NCBI GenBank assembly: GCA_017861285.1
Contig: JAGFXO010000008.1
Location: forward strand, 1-49,382
Reading direction: 5' to 3'
Length of the DNA: 49,382 nucleotides
From: Geobacteraceae bacterium
GTDB taxonomy: Bacteria; Desulfobacterota; Desulfuromonadia; Geobacterales; Geobacteraceae
In this document: one piece after another, positions 17,446 through 26,373 of the stretch
Numbering within the stretch: the first letter of the stretch is position 1
Layout: every line of letters starts with the position of its first letter
The notes under the pieces: model-generated
Database searches by the model: none
Told to the model about the DNA's origin: nothing
Seen by the model: only the letters and a program-made list of their open reading frames with translations
Made by a program: the position numbers and the translations under genes

Positions 17446-17556
17446 GGTTCAACGCGTCAAAACAGGCACTGGCAGTCTGCCGGAAGACGGTGCGGGCGGG
17501 GGAGGGCTGCTTTTGCGTGTCGTATGATGGTTAACAACGAAAACGGAGGTTTACAA

Positions 17557-18663
17557 ATGCCTGCAATGGTCTACTTTACTGATATGAGAGCGAATCAAAA
17601 CGAGAATCTTTTTGCAAAGATAGGAAAGTTACTGCATCGGTGCGGCTTGCAGGAAAAAATTGTGCAGGGTGACCTGGTTGCAGTCAAGCTCCATTTCGGT
17701 GAACGGGGTAACCATGCGTTCATCCGTCCCGTTTTTGTGAGGAAAATTGTGGAAGAAATAAAGGGATGTCAGGGCAAGCCATTCCTCACCGACTCTTCGA
17801 CCCTGTATCCCGGCTCAAGGAAGGAGGCGGTTTCGGCCCTTACCTGTGCCATAGAAAACGGATTCGCCTATGCAGTGGTCGGCGCACCTCTCATCATGTG
17901 CGACGGCATCAAAGGGCACACGGCGGTTACCGTGCCGATAGAAGGCGACGTGCTGCAAACGGTTCAGATAGGGGCGGAAATTGTCGAGGCCGATGCGATG
18001 GTTGTCGTGTCCCATTTCAAGTGTCATGAATTGATGGGATTCGGCGGTGCGCTGAAAAATCTCGGGATGGGCTGTTCCAGCAGGCAGGGGAAGCTTCAGC
18101 AGCATTCAGATGTTGCCCCGGAAGTGGCGGAGGACATGTGTACCAGTTGCGGGATATGCCTGAACTCCTGCGCCCATGCTGCTGTTACCCTGCTGGAGGG
18201 AAAGGCGAAAATTGACCCGCGGCGGTGTGTCGGCTGCGGGCGCTGCATCAGCGCCTGCCAGCAGAAAGCCATCAAGGTCAAATGGAACGAAGCAGCGCCG
18301 CTGGTCATGAAAAAAATGAGCGAATATGCACTGGGTGCGATCAGGGGCAAGGAGAAAAAGACGATATACCTGAACTTCATCACCCAGGTTTCCCCTGCCT
18401 GCGACTGTTATGGCCATGCGGATGCCCCGATTGTAAACGACATCGGCATCTGTGCCTGTTCGGACCCTGTCGCCCTCGATCAGGCCTGCGCCGACCTGGT
18501 AAATGCCGCTTCCGGCAACCCGAATTCCGCCCTGAAAAGCGGCCATGAACCGGGAGGTGACAAGTTCCGGGGCGTCTCCCCGACTATAGACTGGGAAATA
18601 CAACTTGAGCATGCCGAAAAGATAGGACTCGGCAGGAGAAGGTATGAACTGGCGGGAATATGA
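17557..18663 (+). CDS. DUF362 protein with two [4Fe-4S] ferredoxin motifs
   Basis: 368-aa protein with an N-terminal DUF362 domain (VKLHFGERGNHAFIRP, FLTDSSTLYPG, VVSHFKCHELMGFGGALKN) and, from about residue 195, an 8-iron ferredoxin insert: CTSCGICLNSC and CVGCGRCISAC. After this the DUF362 fold resumes (GICACSDPVALDQACADLVN). Members are cytoplasmic iron-sulfur proteins of uncertain function, proposed to handle electrons or clusters. ATG 17557 has GGAGGT 6 nt upstream; an earlier in-frame ATG at 17524 lacks that support. The strong upstream promoter suggests steady expression as a single gene. Confidence 0.85.
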   Translation: MPAMVYFTDMRANQNENLFAKIGKLLHRCGLQEKIVQGDLVAVKLHFGERGNHAFIRPVFVRKIVEEIKGCQGKPFLTDSSTLYPGSRKEAVSALTCAIENGFAYAVVGAPLIMCDGIKGHTAVTVPIEGDVLQTVQIGAEIVEADAMVVVSHFKCHELMGFGGALKNLGMGCSSRQGKLQQHSDVAPEVAEDMCTSCGICLNSCAHAAVTLLEGKAKIDPRRCVGCGRCISACQQKAIKVKWNEAAPLVMKKMSEYALGAIRGKEKKTIYLNFITQVSPACDCYGHADAPIVNDIGICACSDPVALDQACADLVNAASGNPNSALKSGHEPGGDKFRGVSPTIDWEIQLEHAEKIGLGRRRYELAGI

Positions 18664-18733
18664 ACCCGCCCTTTGCGGCAGTGCGCCGGAGGAGCGACTT
18701 TTTTCCCGCAGGATATCCGGTACGGCGGGGGTA

Positions 18734-19297
18734 TTATCGTACCAGTTTTGAAAGCTTCTTGAACTCTTCCGTGCCGGCGGTCTTCAACAGCTGGAACAAT
18801 GCGGTTTCGGTGGATGTTACGACGGCTCCTGCCGAAGCCGCCATATTCAATCCCAATTTCCAGTTTTTCTTTTTTCTGCTTATTACCGCGTCGCTTATTA
18901 CATGGACGCTGCAGCCTTGCGCAAGCAGATCGATCACTGTTTGCAGAACGCAGATGTGAGCCTCCATCCCGGTAACAATGACCTGCTTGCGCTGTAAATT
19001 CCGAAACCTTTCTACGAACGCCTCTTCTCCGCAGCAGCTGAAACTCATTTTATCCATTGCAGGCGCCGAAAGTTTTTCCCCGACAGCCGGCAGCGTCTCG
19101 CCGAGACCTCGTTTGTACTGCTCAGTAGCCAGGACGGGAATTCCCAGCTCTTTTGCCGCTTCCAGCAGGATGGAGACATTGCAGGATACTTGTCCGAGGA
19201 CTTCGGGGTCCATTGCCCGGCATAATTTTTCCTGAATGTCTATTACCAGCAGCACGGCCGAATTTCTGTCAAGAGAATACTTTTCAAGAATGTTCAT
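18734..19297 (-). CDS. isochorismatase-family cysteine hydrolase
   Basis: 187-aa isochorismatase-like hydrolase. The catalytic triad is visible: Asp in LLVIDIQEKL, Lys in MDKMSFSCC and the nucleophilic Cys in GMEAHICVLQTV. The short length and the position of the cysteine resemble ycaC/nicotinamidase-like proteins, but no specific substrate can be assigned. It is the last gene of the dusB-ntrB-ntrC run, starting 19 bp after the ntrC stop, with GAGGGGA as ribosome site, so it is probably co-transcribed with the regulators. Confidence 0.88.
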   Translation of the reverse strand: MNILEKYSLDRNSAVLLVIDIQEKLCRAMDPEVLGQVSCNVSILLEAAKELGIPVLATEQYKRGLGETLPAVGEKLSAPAMDKMSFSCCGEEAFVERFRNLQRKQVIVTGMEAHICVLQTVIDLLAQGCSVHVISDAVISRKKKNWKLGLNMAASAGAVVTSTETALFQLLKTAGTEEFKKLSKLVR

Positions 19298-19316
19298 TAT
19301 GACTTCCCCTCTTGTT

Positions 19317-20756
19317 TCAGTCTTTCCTTACCTCAATCCCCAGTTCCTGTATCTTTTTCCGCAAGGTGTTTCTGTTGATCCCGAGCACATCGGCCGCCTT
19401 AACCTGGTTGCCCCTGGTTTTCTCGAGCACGAAGCGGATAAGCGGCCTTTCGACCTGCGCCAGGACCATTCCGTGCAGGTCTCCGGTCTCCATCTTGTCA
19501 AGATTGTCAAGGCTCGAGCGGAGCTTTATCTCCACCAGCGCCTCGAGGGAAAGCTCCTCATTGCGCAGGTTCCCCACCTTCTGTGTCGGGAGGCTGGAAA
19601 AGTCGGCGGCTGTGAGAAATGGGTCCGAGGAAAGAATCACTGCCCTCTTGATGGTATTTTCCAGTTCCCGGACGTTTCCCGGCCAGGGATAATTTGTCAG
19701 CAGGCGCATTGCGTCCAAGGAGCACTGTTTCACCGGTATTTCAAGTTCAGCGGAGGAATTCTTGACAAAGTAATCCACAAGCAGCGGAATGTCTTCCCTT
19801 CTCTCCCGCAGGGGCACCAGGTGTATCGGGACCACGTTGAGCCGGTAGTACAGGTCCTCGCGGAATGACCTGTCGCGCACCTTTACCTCGAGATCCTGGT
19901 TTGTCGCCGCGACGATCCGGGTGTCAACCGTAATACTCTGGTTGCCCCCCGTCCTGGTAACCTCCTTTTCCTGCAGAACCCTCAGGATCTTGGCCTGGAG
20001 ATCGAGAGGCATATCCCCGATTTCATCAAGGAAAATAGTCCCGCCGTTAGCCTGTTCGAATTTCCCCAGTTTCCTTTCTACCGCCCCCGTAAAGGCCCCT
20101 TTTTCGAAACCGAAAAGTTCGCTCTCCAGCAGTTCCTTCGGTATGGCGGCGCAGTTCAGGGCGATAAACGGTTTGCCGAGACGTTTTGAATTAAAATGTA
20201 TTGCCCGGGCGATCAATTCCTTTCCCGTACCCGACTCTCCCTGTATCAGCACCGTTACGTCGCTCGGGGCAACCTTGCCGATGGTCTTGTAGACATCTCT
20301 CATGGCAGGAGAATTCCCGATAATGGTCTTCTCCAGCTGGTAGCGGTCTTTCAATTCTTCCTTGAGCATGGTGACCTGCGAAGTCATTTCCCGCGCCTTG
20401 TCGATTTTCTCGATGATGGCATCGATGACATCCAGGTCGAAAGGTTTGGTTATGTAGTCGTAAGCCCCCCTTTTCATGGCTTCGATTGCATTTTTCATGC
20501 TGGCTTCTGCCGTCATGATGACGACAAGAAGGTCATTTTTCGTTTCACGGACCCTGTCCAGCAAATCAAGGCCGGACAGGCCGGGCATTTTAATGTCCAG
20601 GATTGCAAGGTCGTACGCGTTTGCATTGATCAAAGACAGGGCTTCGTCGCCGTCCCTGGCCAAATCAACGGAAAATCCTTTCCTTTTCAGGGCCTTGGAA
20701 AGGACCCAACGCATGCTTTCTTCGTCGTCGGCAACAACGATTCTTTTGAGTTGCAT
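19317..20756 (-). CDS. ntrC: nitrogen regulation-type response regulator NtrC
   Basis: 479-aa sigma-54 activator closest to NtrC itself. The receiver has VADDEESMRWVL, phosphoacceptor Asp in LAILDIKMPGLSGLDLL and Lys in YITKPFDLD. The AAA+ domain has GESGTGKE, GAFTGA and GGTIFLDEIGDMPLDLQAKI. The C-terminal helix-turn-helix (DVLGINRNTLRKKIQELGIE) matches the NtrC type. I start at ATG 20756 (MQLKRIVVADDEE); the longer open frame would run into the kinase gene. 98 bp separate it from ntrB. Gene order with dusB and ntrB matches the classic nifR3-ntrB-ntrC operon. A nitrogen role is inferred from this order and the sequence type. Confidence 0.88.
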   Translation of the reverse strand: MQLKRIVVADDEESMRWVLSKALKRKGFSVDLARDGDEALSLINANAYDLAILDIKMPGLSGLDLLDRVRETKNDLLVVIMTAEASMKNAIEAMKRGAYDYITKPFDLDVIDAIIEKIDKAREMTSQVTMLKEELKDRYQLEKTIIGNSPAMRDVYKTIGKVAPSDVTVLIQGESGTGKELIARAIHFNSKRLGKPFIALNCAAIPKELLESELFGFEKGAFTGAVERKLGKFEQANGGTIFLDEIGDMPLDLQAKILRVLQEKEVTRTGGNQSITVDTRIVAATNQDLEVKVRDRSFREDLYYRLNVVPIHLVPLRERREDIPLLVDYFVKNSSAELEIPVKQCSLDAMRLLTNYPWPGNVRELENTIKRAVILSSDPFLTAADFSSLPTQKVGNLRNEELSLEALVEIKLRSSLDNLDKMETGDLHGMVLAQVERPLIRFVLEKTRGNQVKAADVLGINRNTLRKKIQELGIEVRKD

Positions 20757-20854
20757 AAAGATAGACCTCGCAAAAAAAATAGATGGATATGTAGCTCTGT
20801 ATATTCCTGGAGCAGCCCCTGTTGAGAAGAGGTCGCGGTTGTCTTTTGCCTGTT

Positions 20855-21958
20855 CTACAGTATCAAGGGAAGCATTGCGGTGAATGTCGTTCCTTTTCCT
20901 GCTTCCGAGTCGACTTTGATCATTCCGCGGTGCTCGGAAACTATTTTCTGGCAAATGGCGAGACCCAAGCCCGTTCCCTTCGATTTGGTCGTAAAAAACG
21001 GCGTGAAAATGTGATCGATACGGTCTTTATCCATTCCCGGCCCGTTATCACTGACATCTATTGCGACAAAACGTGATGGTCGCTCCCCCTTTTTTGTCAG
21101 GCTGTAGTCTGAGACGACCCGGGTGATTATTTTGATTGTTCCTGAACCCTTGTATTCAATCACTGCTTCAACGGCATTCTTTATGAGGTTCAGAAAAAGC
21201 TGGGTCAGTAGGGCTTCGTCCGCCAGGAAGGGGGGAATGCTCACATCAAAGCTCTGCAGGAAGGATATTTTGTTCAGGTGTTCGGCCCGCTTCTGCAGCA
21301 GGACGATTTCGCCGAGAATCTGGTTGAGATTTATCTTGTCCAGTTTTAACTTGCGCGGGGTTGTAAGGTTCAACAGTTCTTCGACGATTTTGTTTACCCT
21401 GCCGACTTCTTTCAGCATTACCTTGATATATTCGACGAGTTCACTTCCATCCGGAAGTTCTCTTTCGAGTAGCTGTGCAGCGCCCTTTATCCCTCCGAGC
21501 GGGTTTTTGATCTCGTGGGCAAGGCCGGCCGCCAGAGTCCCGAGAGTGGAAAGTCTGTCCGCCTTCCTGACCGCTTCCTCCAGTTCCCTGATATTCGTCA
21601 GGTCGCGCAGCACGAGGATGGTGCCGATTCTTTCTCCGTCGCTCATCAGAAGGGGGGATGTCGTGGCGCTCACCGGGATCACATGCAAACCTTTCTTCAT
21701 CGCCAGATTCTCGTAATCCGAGATGGTCATCCCGGTCGCGGAGGTTTTTTCGACCATTTCCCTGAGAGCGTCCTCTCCGGCAAAGATCGCGGAAAATGCA
21801 CTTTCCTGCGCCTGTCGCCGCGAAACACCCGTAATCTCTTCCGCTGCCGGGTTCATGAGGGTTATTGTCCCCTTATTGTCAAGGACGATGACCCCGTCTC
21901 CGACGCTGTCGATTACATTGGCGAAATATTCCATGACATGGGTTGCGGAGTCGTTCAC
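20855..21958 (-). CDS. ntrB: soluble PAS histidine kinase, NtrB type
   Basis: 367-aa cytoplasmic kinase with no membrane segments. An N-terminal PAS domain (VIDSVGDGVIVLDNKGTITL, PAAEEITG) is followed by a HisKA H-box (GTLAAGLAHEIKNPLGGIKG) and HATPase boxes (NLIKNAVEAV, DVSDNGPGMD, GTGLGLAI). This layout is that of NtrB/GlnL, the bifunctional kinase-phosphatase for NtrC that answers to PII proteins. It starts within the end of dusB (4-bp ATGA overlap), so it is translationally coupled. No glnA or glnB is in the window. Confidence 0.88.
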   Translation of the reverse strand: MNDSATHVMEYFANVIDSVGDGVIVLDNKGTITLMNPAAEEITGVSRRQAQESAFSAIFAGEDALREMVEKTSATGMTISDYENLAMKKGLHVIPVSATTSPLLMSDGERIGTILVLRDLTNIRELEEAVRKADRLSTLGTLAAGLAHEIKNPLGGIKGAAQLLERELPDGSELVEYIKVMLKEVGRVNKIVEELLNLTTPRKLKLDKINLNQILGEIVLLQKRAEHLNKISFLQSFDVSIPPFLADEALLTQLFLNLIKNAVEAVIEYKGSGTIKIITRVVSDYSLTKKGERPSRFVAIDVSDNGPGMDKDRIDHIFTPFFTTKSKGTGLGLAICQKIVSEHRGMIKVDSEAGKGTTFTAMLPLIL

Positions 21959-22929
21959 GGTAACCCCAGGTTGAAGAACGTTTCAAGAATGGTTGTCATA
22001 TCATCTCTGTTTTCCGTTCGGTTGATGGCGTCGCGTGCCTGAGCTGCACCCGGGAGGCCTCTCGTATACCAGGAAAGATGCTTGCGCAGTTCGCGGAGAG
22101 CCGCCTTCTCTCCGATGAGCGATGTCAGCATGTCCATGTGCCATACCGCAGTTGCAAGGCGCTCTGAGGGGCTCGGGGGGTGCGCCCCCCTGCCTTCGCC
22201 AAGGGCGAGGGCTTCGGAGAAAATCCACGGGTTGCCGAGAACGCCTCGAGCAACCATTACGCCGTCACAGCCGGTCAGTTCGAGCATGGCCATGATGTCG
22301 CGAGGGCTGAAAAGATCTCCGCTGCCGATAGTGGGCAGTCCGGTGCAGTTCTTCAGTTCGGCAATCCTGCTCCAGTCGGCTCTGTTGTTGAACATCTCCG
22401 CACGATTCCTCGGATGCAGAGTTATGGCGTCGCATCCTTCCCCTTCGGCTATGCGCGCAATTTCCAGAAAGGTCGGCTCGTGTGCGCTCCAGCCGGTTCG
22501 TATCTTGATGGTGAGGGGAAGCCTTGTCGCCCGGCGTGCGGCCCTTACTATTGCCCTGACCTTTTCCGGTTCCCTCAGCAGGGCGCTCCCTGACCCGCTG
22601 TTCACGACTTTTCTTACCGGACATCCCATGTTGATGTCGATCAGGTCGCCATATTCCTCAATGACCCTGATACCCTCGGCAATCAGGTTCGGATCGTCCC
22701 CGAACAGCTGAATGCCGAGCGGCCGGTCTTGCGGCACACTTCTCAACAGATCGAATGTTTTTCTGCCATTGCGTATCAGGCCGTGGGCGCTTACCATTTC
22801 GGTAAAGCAGAGGGCTGCCCCGTTTTTCCTGGCGAGAAGGCGAAGCGGAAGATTTGTTATTCCCGCCATGGGTGCCAGGATGAGATTGTTTCTGAGTGCC
22901 AAGGCACCGATTGTAAGGCTCTTGATCAT
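21955..22929 (-). CDS. dusB: tRNA-dihydrouridine synthase DusB
   Basis: 324-aa FMN-dependent enzyme that reduces uridine to dihydrouridine in tRNA D-loops. Characteristic segments are the FMN-site LAPMAGITNLPLRLLARKNG, DINMGCPVRKVVNSGSGSAL (catalytic Cys region), TIKIRTGW, ITLHPRNRAEMF and GSGDLFSPRD. The extended Dus fold continues to the C-terminus (KHLSWYTRGLPGA). It leads the operon with ntrB and ntrC, the same linkage that gave this family its old name NifR3. Confidence 0.94.
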   Translation of the reverse strand: MIKSLTIGALALRNNLILAPMAGITNLPLRLLARKNGAALCFTEMVSAHGLIRNGRKTFDLLRSVPQDRPLGIQLFGDDPNLIAEGIRVIEEYGDLIDINMGCPVRKVVNSGSGSALLREPEKVRAIVRAARRATRLPLTIKIRTGWSAHEPTFLEIARIAEGEGCDAITLHPRNRAEMFNNRADWSRIAELKNCTGLPTIGSGDLFSPRDIMAMLELTGCDGVMVARGVLGNPWIFSEALALGEGRGAHPPSPSERLATAVWHMDMLTSLIGEKAALRELRKHLSWYTRGLPGAAQARDAINRTENRDDMTTILETFFNLGLP

Positions 22930-23118
22930 AATTCCGAGAGAAGCTCTGTGTCATTGGCAATACCGCAACACTGCAGATTCGTGAAGAAGAGTGAAAGGCC
23001 GCATGATTCGTACCGCTGCCTGGCGGGATGAAAACAAGCCTGTTCTTCGCTGTTCTGTTGTGAGCAATCGGTATCCGGTGATTTTTCTGAGGCAAAAAGA
23101 AAACTGGGCGTAAGATGC

Positions 23119-23139
23119 AATGCCTAATTTTTAGGCATT
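23119..23139. repeat. perfect 9-bp palindrome with 3-nt centre
   Basis: AATGCCTAA and TTAGGCATT flank TTT. In RNA it would make a tight hairpin; in DNA it has the form of a dimeric repressor operator. It lies 190 bp upstream of the dusB start and 172 bp before the -35 box of the TSCPD gene, so either gene could be affected. Its regulator is unknown. Confidence 0.5.
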
Positions 23140-23310
23140 CTAGCACAGGGAAAGAAAAAGGCAACAGTAAATTTGCAGATACTGGAATCTTGTCCGAATT
23201 GTCGTGTCTTCCGGGGAAAAACGGCAGAAATGTCCAGACATGGAACGGGGACGGTGGCGGACAAGGAAACATGTCCGTGGGATGCCTGAAAATAATGGAG
23301 AAAAGTCTTG

Positions 23311-23339
23311 TTGACATTTTTCACGGTGAAAGCTATACA
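23311..23339 (+). promoter_or_regulatory. near-consensus sigma-70 promoter for the TSCPD gene
   Basis: TTGACA (23311-23316), 17-bp spacer, TATACA (23334-23339). The implied leader before ATG 23372 is only about 26 nt. Confidence 0.75.
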
Positions 23340-23371
23340 GCTAACGATTTCACGTGTAAAGGGGCATCTCC

Positions 23372-23617
23372 ATGAAAGTGAGCTTTGAAACAGAAGGTTC
23401 CTGTGCAAAGAGGATAGATCTGGAAATAGAGGGAGGCAAAATAGTCACCTGCGAATTCATAGGCGGGACACCGGGCAACCCCGAGGTTATTGCCGCCCTT
23501 GCCGAAGGAATGGAGGTGACGGAGGCAATTAAATGCCTGAGAAATTTCGCTTGCAATGGGGATGCCTCATGCCCCGGCCGGTTGGCGCTTGCACTCGAAG
23601 AAGCATTGGGTAAATAA
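23372..23617 (+). CDS. small TSCPD-domain protein (TIGR03905-like)
   Basis: 81-aa protein whose whole length matches the TSCPD domain, also found at the C-terminus of some adenosylcobalamin-dependent ribonucleotide reductases. Typical segments are GSCAKRIDLEIEGGKI, FIGGTPGNPEVIAALAEGM and the end NGDASCPGRLALALEEAL, with four cysteines (the paired GSC and SCPG motifs could bind metal). Free-standing copies have no known function. AAGGGGC precedes the ATG by about 8 nt and a strong promoter lies immediately upstream, so it is probably expressed as a single gene. Confidence 0.85.
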   Translation: MKVSFETEGSCAKRIDLEIEGGKIVTCEFIGGTPGNPEVIAALAEGMEVTEAIKCLRNFACNGDASCPGRLALALEEALGK

Positions 23618-23647
23618 CCGGCAAAATTGTCCTGATGCATGCCGGTT
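23616..23647 (+). terminator. hairpin after the TSCPD gene
   Basis: AACCGGCA and TGCCGGTT form an 8-bp stem with a 16-nt loop, starting in the TAA stop codon. Only short T runs follow (TTTCCGTTT), so termination may be partial. It could also act on the convergent HD-GYP gene. Confidence 0.4.
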
Positions 23648-23703
23648 TCCGTTTCATCCACGAGGAACGGAACCCCGGTTTCGCTTGCCACGCTGATGAT
23701 CTG

Positions 23704-25374
23704 TCAACGCCGTTTTTGAGCTGATTGCCGGCCGCCCGGCCGTGCCGGCAACAACTTTCCTTCAGCGGTCAGTTTGTGTGCGACCCCAGTGCAAAAGCAT
23801 TTGACCACGAACGGATCGAACTGGCTCCCCGCCCCGTTTTCCAATACCTTCACGGCCCTTTTCGCTGAGAAACCCTTTTTGTAAGGCCTGTCGGATACCA
23901 TGGCGTCAAATGCATCCGCGACCGCGACGATTCTGGCCTGAAGAGGGATATCTTCACCCTTGAGGCCATCCGGATATCCCTCGCCGTCATACCTTTCGTG
24001 GTGGTGGAATATGGCCGGCAGGACATCTTCCAGCTGTTCGATGGGCGACAGGATGGCCACCCCCTTTTCCGGGTGCAGCCGCATTGGCGGGAATTCCTCG
24101 TCGGAGATCTTCTCGGGTTTCTCCAGCAGTGCTTCGAGAATTCCTATCTTGCCGATGTCATGAAGCAGTCCCGCAATTTCGATCTGTTCGACATTTTCCT
24201 CTGAAATCCCCATTTCCCGCGCAATATCCGCGGCGATCTTCATGACCCTCTCCGAATGCCCTTTGGTCCAGGGGGACTTGGCGTCTATGGCATTTGCCAG
24301 GCTCGTCACCGTGTTGATGAAGAGACTCCTCATATCTTCGTAAAGCCTTGCATTTTCCAGAGCTACCGAAATCTGCGCGGCGATCTTCTCTATCACGAAC
24401 GTCTCATCCCGGACGAACCCGCCGGGCTGGCGGTCTCCCAGAAGAAGGACCCCCTTTGCCTGTTCCCTGCTGATGAGGGGAGCCGCGAGCAGGGTAGCGA
24501 TACCGGCCCCGGCAAGGATGCCGTCCAGTCGTCCCGGCCTCTGTATTGTCCCGAGTGCATCAATCGAGCAGGTTTTCCCCTTGGCGAAAGCGTTGCCGGC
24601 CGCGGAGTTTTTCAGGGAAAGACATGAGCCCGGCTTCATAACCGAAGCCGGCTCCCCGTCCTTCCAGTGGGAAGCTGTAATGAAAAATCTCCCTTTCTCT
24701 TCCTGGATAATAGCGACAAGAGTGCAGGGGATAATACGTTCTATTCCCTGGATTGCCGTTTCAAGAATCTTTTCACTGCTGAGGGACGATGATATTGCCT
24801 TGTTTATTTCGTCGAGCGTCAGGATGGTGTCGAACCTTTTTGCCAGATTGATGGCAGTTTCCAGTGTTTCATCGTACAGCCGCATATGGCTCACCGATAT
24901 TGCGGCGTTGGAGGCCATGTACTTGATGAGATTGATGCCTTTTTCCGTGAAAGGCGGGAGACTCTTGTGCCGGGCGACAAAAACCGTTCCCAGGACATGG
25001 TTTCTGACGATCATCGGCACTGCAAGAAGCGTCAGGTCACTGAGGAATTTGCGGTAGGCAGGGTTCACCATGTCCGATTCTGCCGCGTCCGGTATGAGGA
25101 GGTGCTGTTTTTTGAGGAGCATGGATCGGAGGATTGGCACCTTGTCCGGATGGAGCGGGGTGTTTTCGAAGAGCCGGACATACCTTTGGGGTAATCCGTA
25201 TCCGCGGGCGGGAGTGAAATTATGACGCTCCCTGTCGAAAAAATATACCAGGGCCCAGCGGATATTGGCGGTGTTTTTCATAAGGATCGAGGATGTTCTG
25301 ATGACATCGTCGAGGTCGCTCAGACTACCCAGACTGCCTACTCTCTGCAACATTTTCGCGAATGCATCCTGCAT
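23704..25374 (-). CDS. GAF-GAF-HD-GYP protein, probable cyclic-di-GMP phosphodiesterase
   Basis: 556-aa cytoplasmic signalling protein. Two GAF-type sensor domains occupy about residues 5-165 and 185-335. An HD-GYP domain follows: HSERVMKIAADIAREMG, the metal-binding GLLHDIGKIGI, HHHERYDGEGYPDGLKGEDI (with the GYP triplet) and VADAFDAMVSDRPYKKG. HD-GYP proteins hydrolyse cyclic-di-GMP to GMP or pGpG, so this one probably couples a small-molecule or redox signal to second-messenger levels. All HD and GYP residues are present, so activity is expected. No cyclase is adjacent. The upstream region toward fabI is markedly AT-rich. Confidence 0.92.
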   Translation of the reverse strand: MQDAFAKMLQRVGSLGSLSDLDDVIRTSSILMKNTANIRWALVYFFDRERHNFTPARGYGLPQRYVRLFENTPLHPDKVPILRSMLLKKQHLLIPDAAESDMVNPAYRKFLSDLTLLAVPMIVRNHVLGTVFVARHKSLPPFTEKGINLIKYMASNAAISVSHMRLYDETLETAINLAKRFDTILTLDEINKAISSSLSSEKILETAIQGIERIIPCTLVAIIQEEKGRFFITASHWKDGEPASVMKPGSCLSLKNSAAGNAFAKGKTCSIDALGTIQRPGRLDGILAGAGIATLLAAPLISREQAKGVLLLGDRQPGGFVRDETFVIEKIAAQISVALENARLYEDMRSLFINTVTSLANAIDAKSPWTKGHSERVMKIAADIAREMGISEENVEQIEIAGLLHDIGKIGILEALLEKPEKISDEEFPPMRLHPEKGVAILSPIEQLEDVLPAIFHHHERYDGEGYPDGLKGEDIPLQARIVAVADAFDAMVSDRPYKKGFSAKRAVKVLENGAGSQFDPFVVKCFCTGVAHKLTAEGKLLPARPGGRQSAQKRR

Positions 25375-25585
25375 GAAACACCCCTGCTTCCCATCAATAC
25401 GTTTCAGCCATATTCCTTGCCAAAATATCGTTTTTTTATTACTATCTCAATTCGGCGGACATTTTGCAAAAAAAATTTATAAATAATTGTTTTATTTGCT
25501 CCAATTCGATTCTCGCCGAATCCCGGGAGGGTGAGTCGGGCGCCGGATAATCATTTTGCGGGCACTACATTGAGGAGGAATGGGA

Positions 25586-26356
25586 ATGGGTTTGCTGGAC
25601 GGTAAAAAAGCGGTTATCTTTGGAATTGCAAACGAGAGAAGCATTGCATGGGCAATTGCGGAAGCCTTCAGGAAGGAAGGGGCGGAACTTGCATTTACCT
25701 ATGCCAACGAAATGGTGGAAAAGCGTGTAAGGCCTCTTGCCGAGAGCCTTGGTGTCGAACTGGTTCTTCCCTGCGATGTTACGGATGACGGCCAGATAAA
25801 AACCGTCTTTGCCGAGATTGGAAAGGTGTGGGGAGGGCTTGACTCATTGGTTCATTCCATTGCCTATGCAGGCAAGGAGGAATTGCGCGGTTCTTTTCTC
25901 AATACGACGCGTCAGGGGTTTTCCCTTGCCATGGATATCAGTGCCTATTCCCTCATTGCCCTTGCCAGGGAGGCGGCTCCCCTGATGAATGGCAGAAATG
26001 GCAGTATCATTGCCATGACATACTACGGCTCGCAAAAAGTCTTTCCCAATTATAACGTCATGGGTGTTGCAAAAGCTGCACTGGAGGCAAGTGTCCGTTA
26101 CCTTGCCGAAGCGGTTGGACCCGACGGAATCAGGGTAAATGCAATTTCTGCGGGACCGTTGAAGACTCTGGCCGCTTCCGGAGTGGGTGGGTTTAACCAG
26201 ATTGCGAGCCATGTTTATGACAAGGCGCCGCTCCGGACCAATATCGAGCAGAGTGATGTGGCGGGGGCCGCGCTGTATCTTTGCAGCGACCTGTCGACCA
26301 AGGTAACCGGAGGGATACATTTCGTCGACGGCGGGTATAATATTATCGGCATGTAA
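25586..26356 (+). CDS. fabI: enoyl-[acyl-carrier-protein] reductase (NADH) FabI
   Basis: 256-aa short-chain dehydrogenase-type FabI, which carries out the last step of each fatty-acid elongation cycle. The cofactor region is [19 protein letters not shown], followed by [11 protein letters not shown]. The catalytic Tyr and Lys show FabI spacing (Y-x6-K in [13 protein letters not shown]), and [11 protein letters not shown] forms the substrate loop region. Of two nearby ATGs I chose 25586 (MGLLDGKK), 7 nt after GAGGAGG; the one at 25580 sits almost on the ribosome site. HflX follows on the same strand. Confidence 0.96.
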   Translation: MGLLDGKKAVIFGIANERSIAWAIAEAFRKEGAELAFTYANEMVEKRVRPLAESLGVELVLPCDVTDDGQIKTVFAEIGKVWGGLDSLVHSIAYAGKEELRGSFLNTTRQGFSLAMDISAYSLIALAREAAPLMNGRNGSIIAMTYYGSQKVFPNYNVMGVAKAALEASVRYLAEAVGPDGIRVNAISAGPLKTLAASGVGGFNQIASHVYDKAPLRTNIEQSDVAGAALYLCSDLSTKVTGGIHFVDGGYNIIGM

Positions 26357-26373
26357 GGGGAGCATTCCCGCCG

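Larger units (their letters stand above)
22930..23371. other. 442-bp divergent intergenic region
   Basis: Spacer between dusB (minus) and the TSCPD gene (plus). It holds a perfect 9-bp inverted repeat at 23119-23139 and a near-consensus promoter at 23311-23339, listed separately. The small open frames in it have no ribosome sites or recognisable products. I could not find a clear dusB promoter. Confidence 0.6.

Noticed and set aside
23115-23375. 86-aa open frame in the dusB/TSCPD intergenic region
   Set aside because: It has no ribosome site, runs into the TSCPD promoter and start, and contains the palindrome; composition does not look coding.
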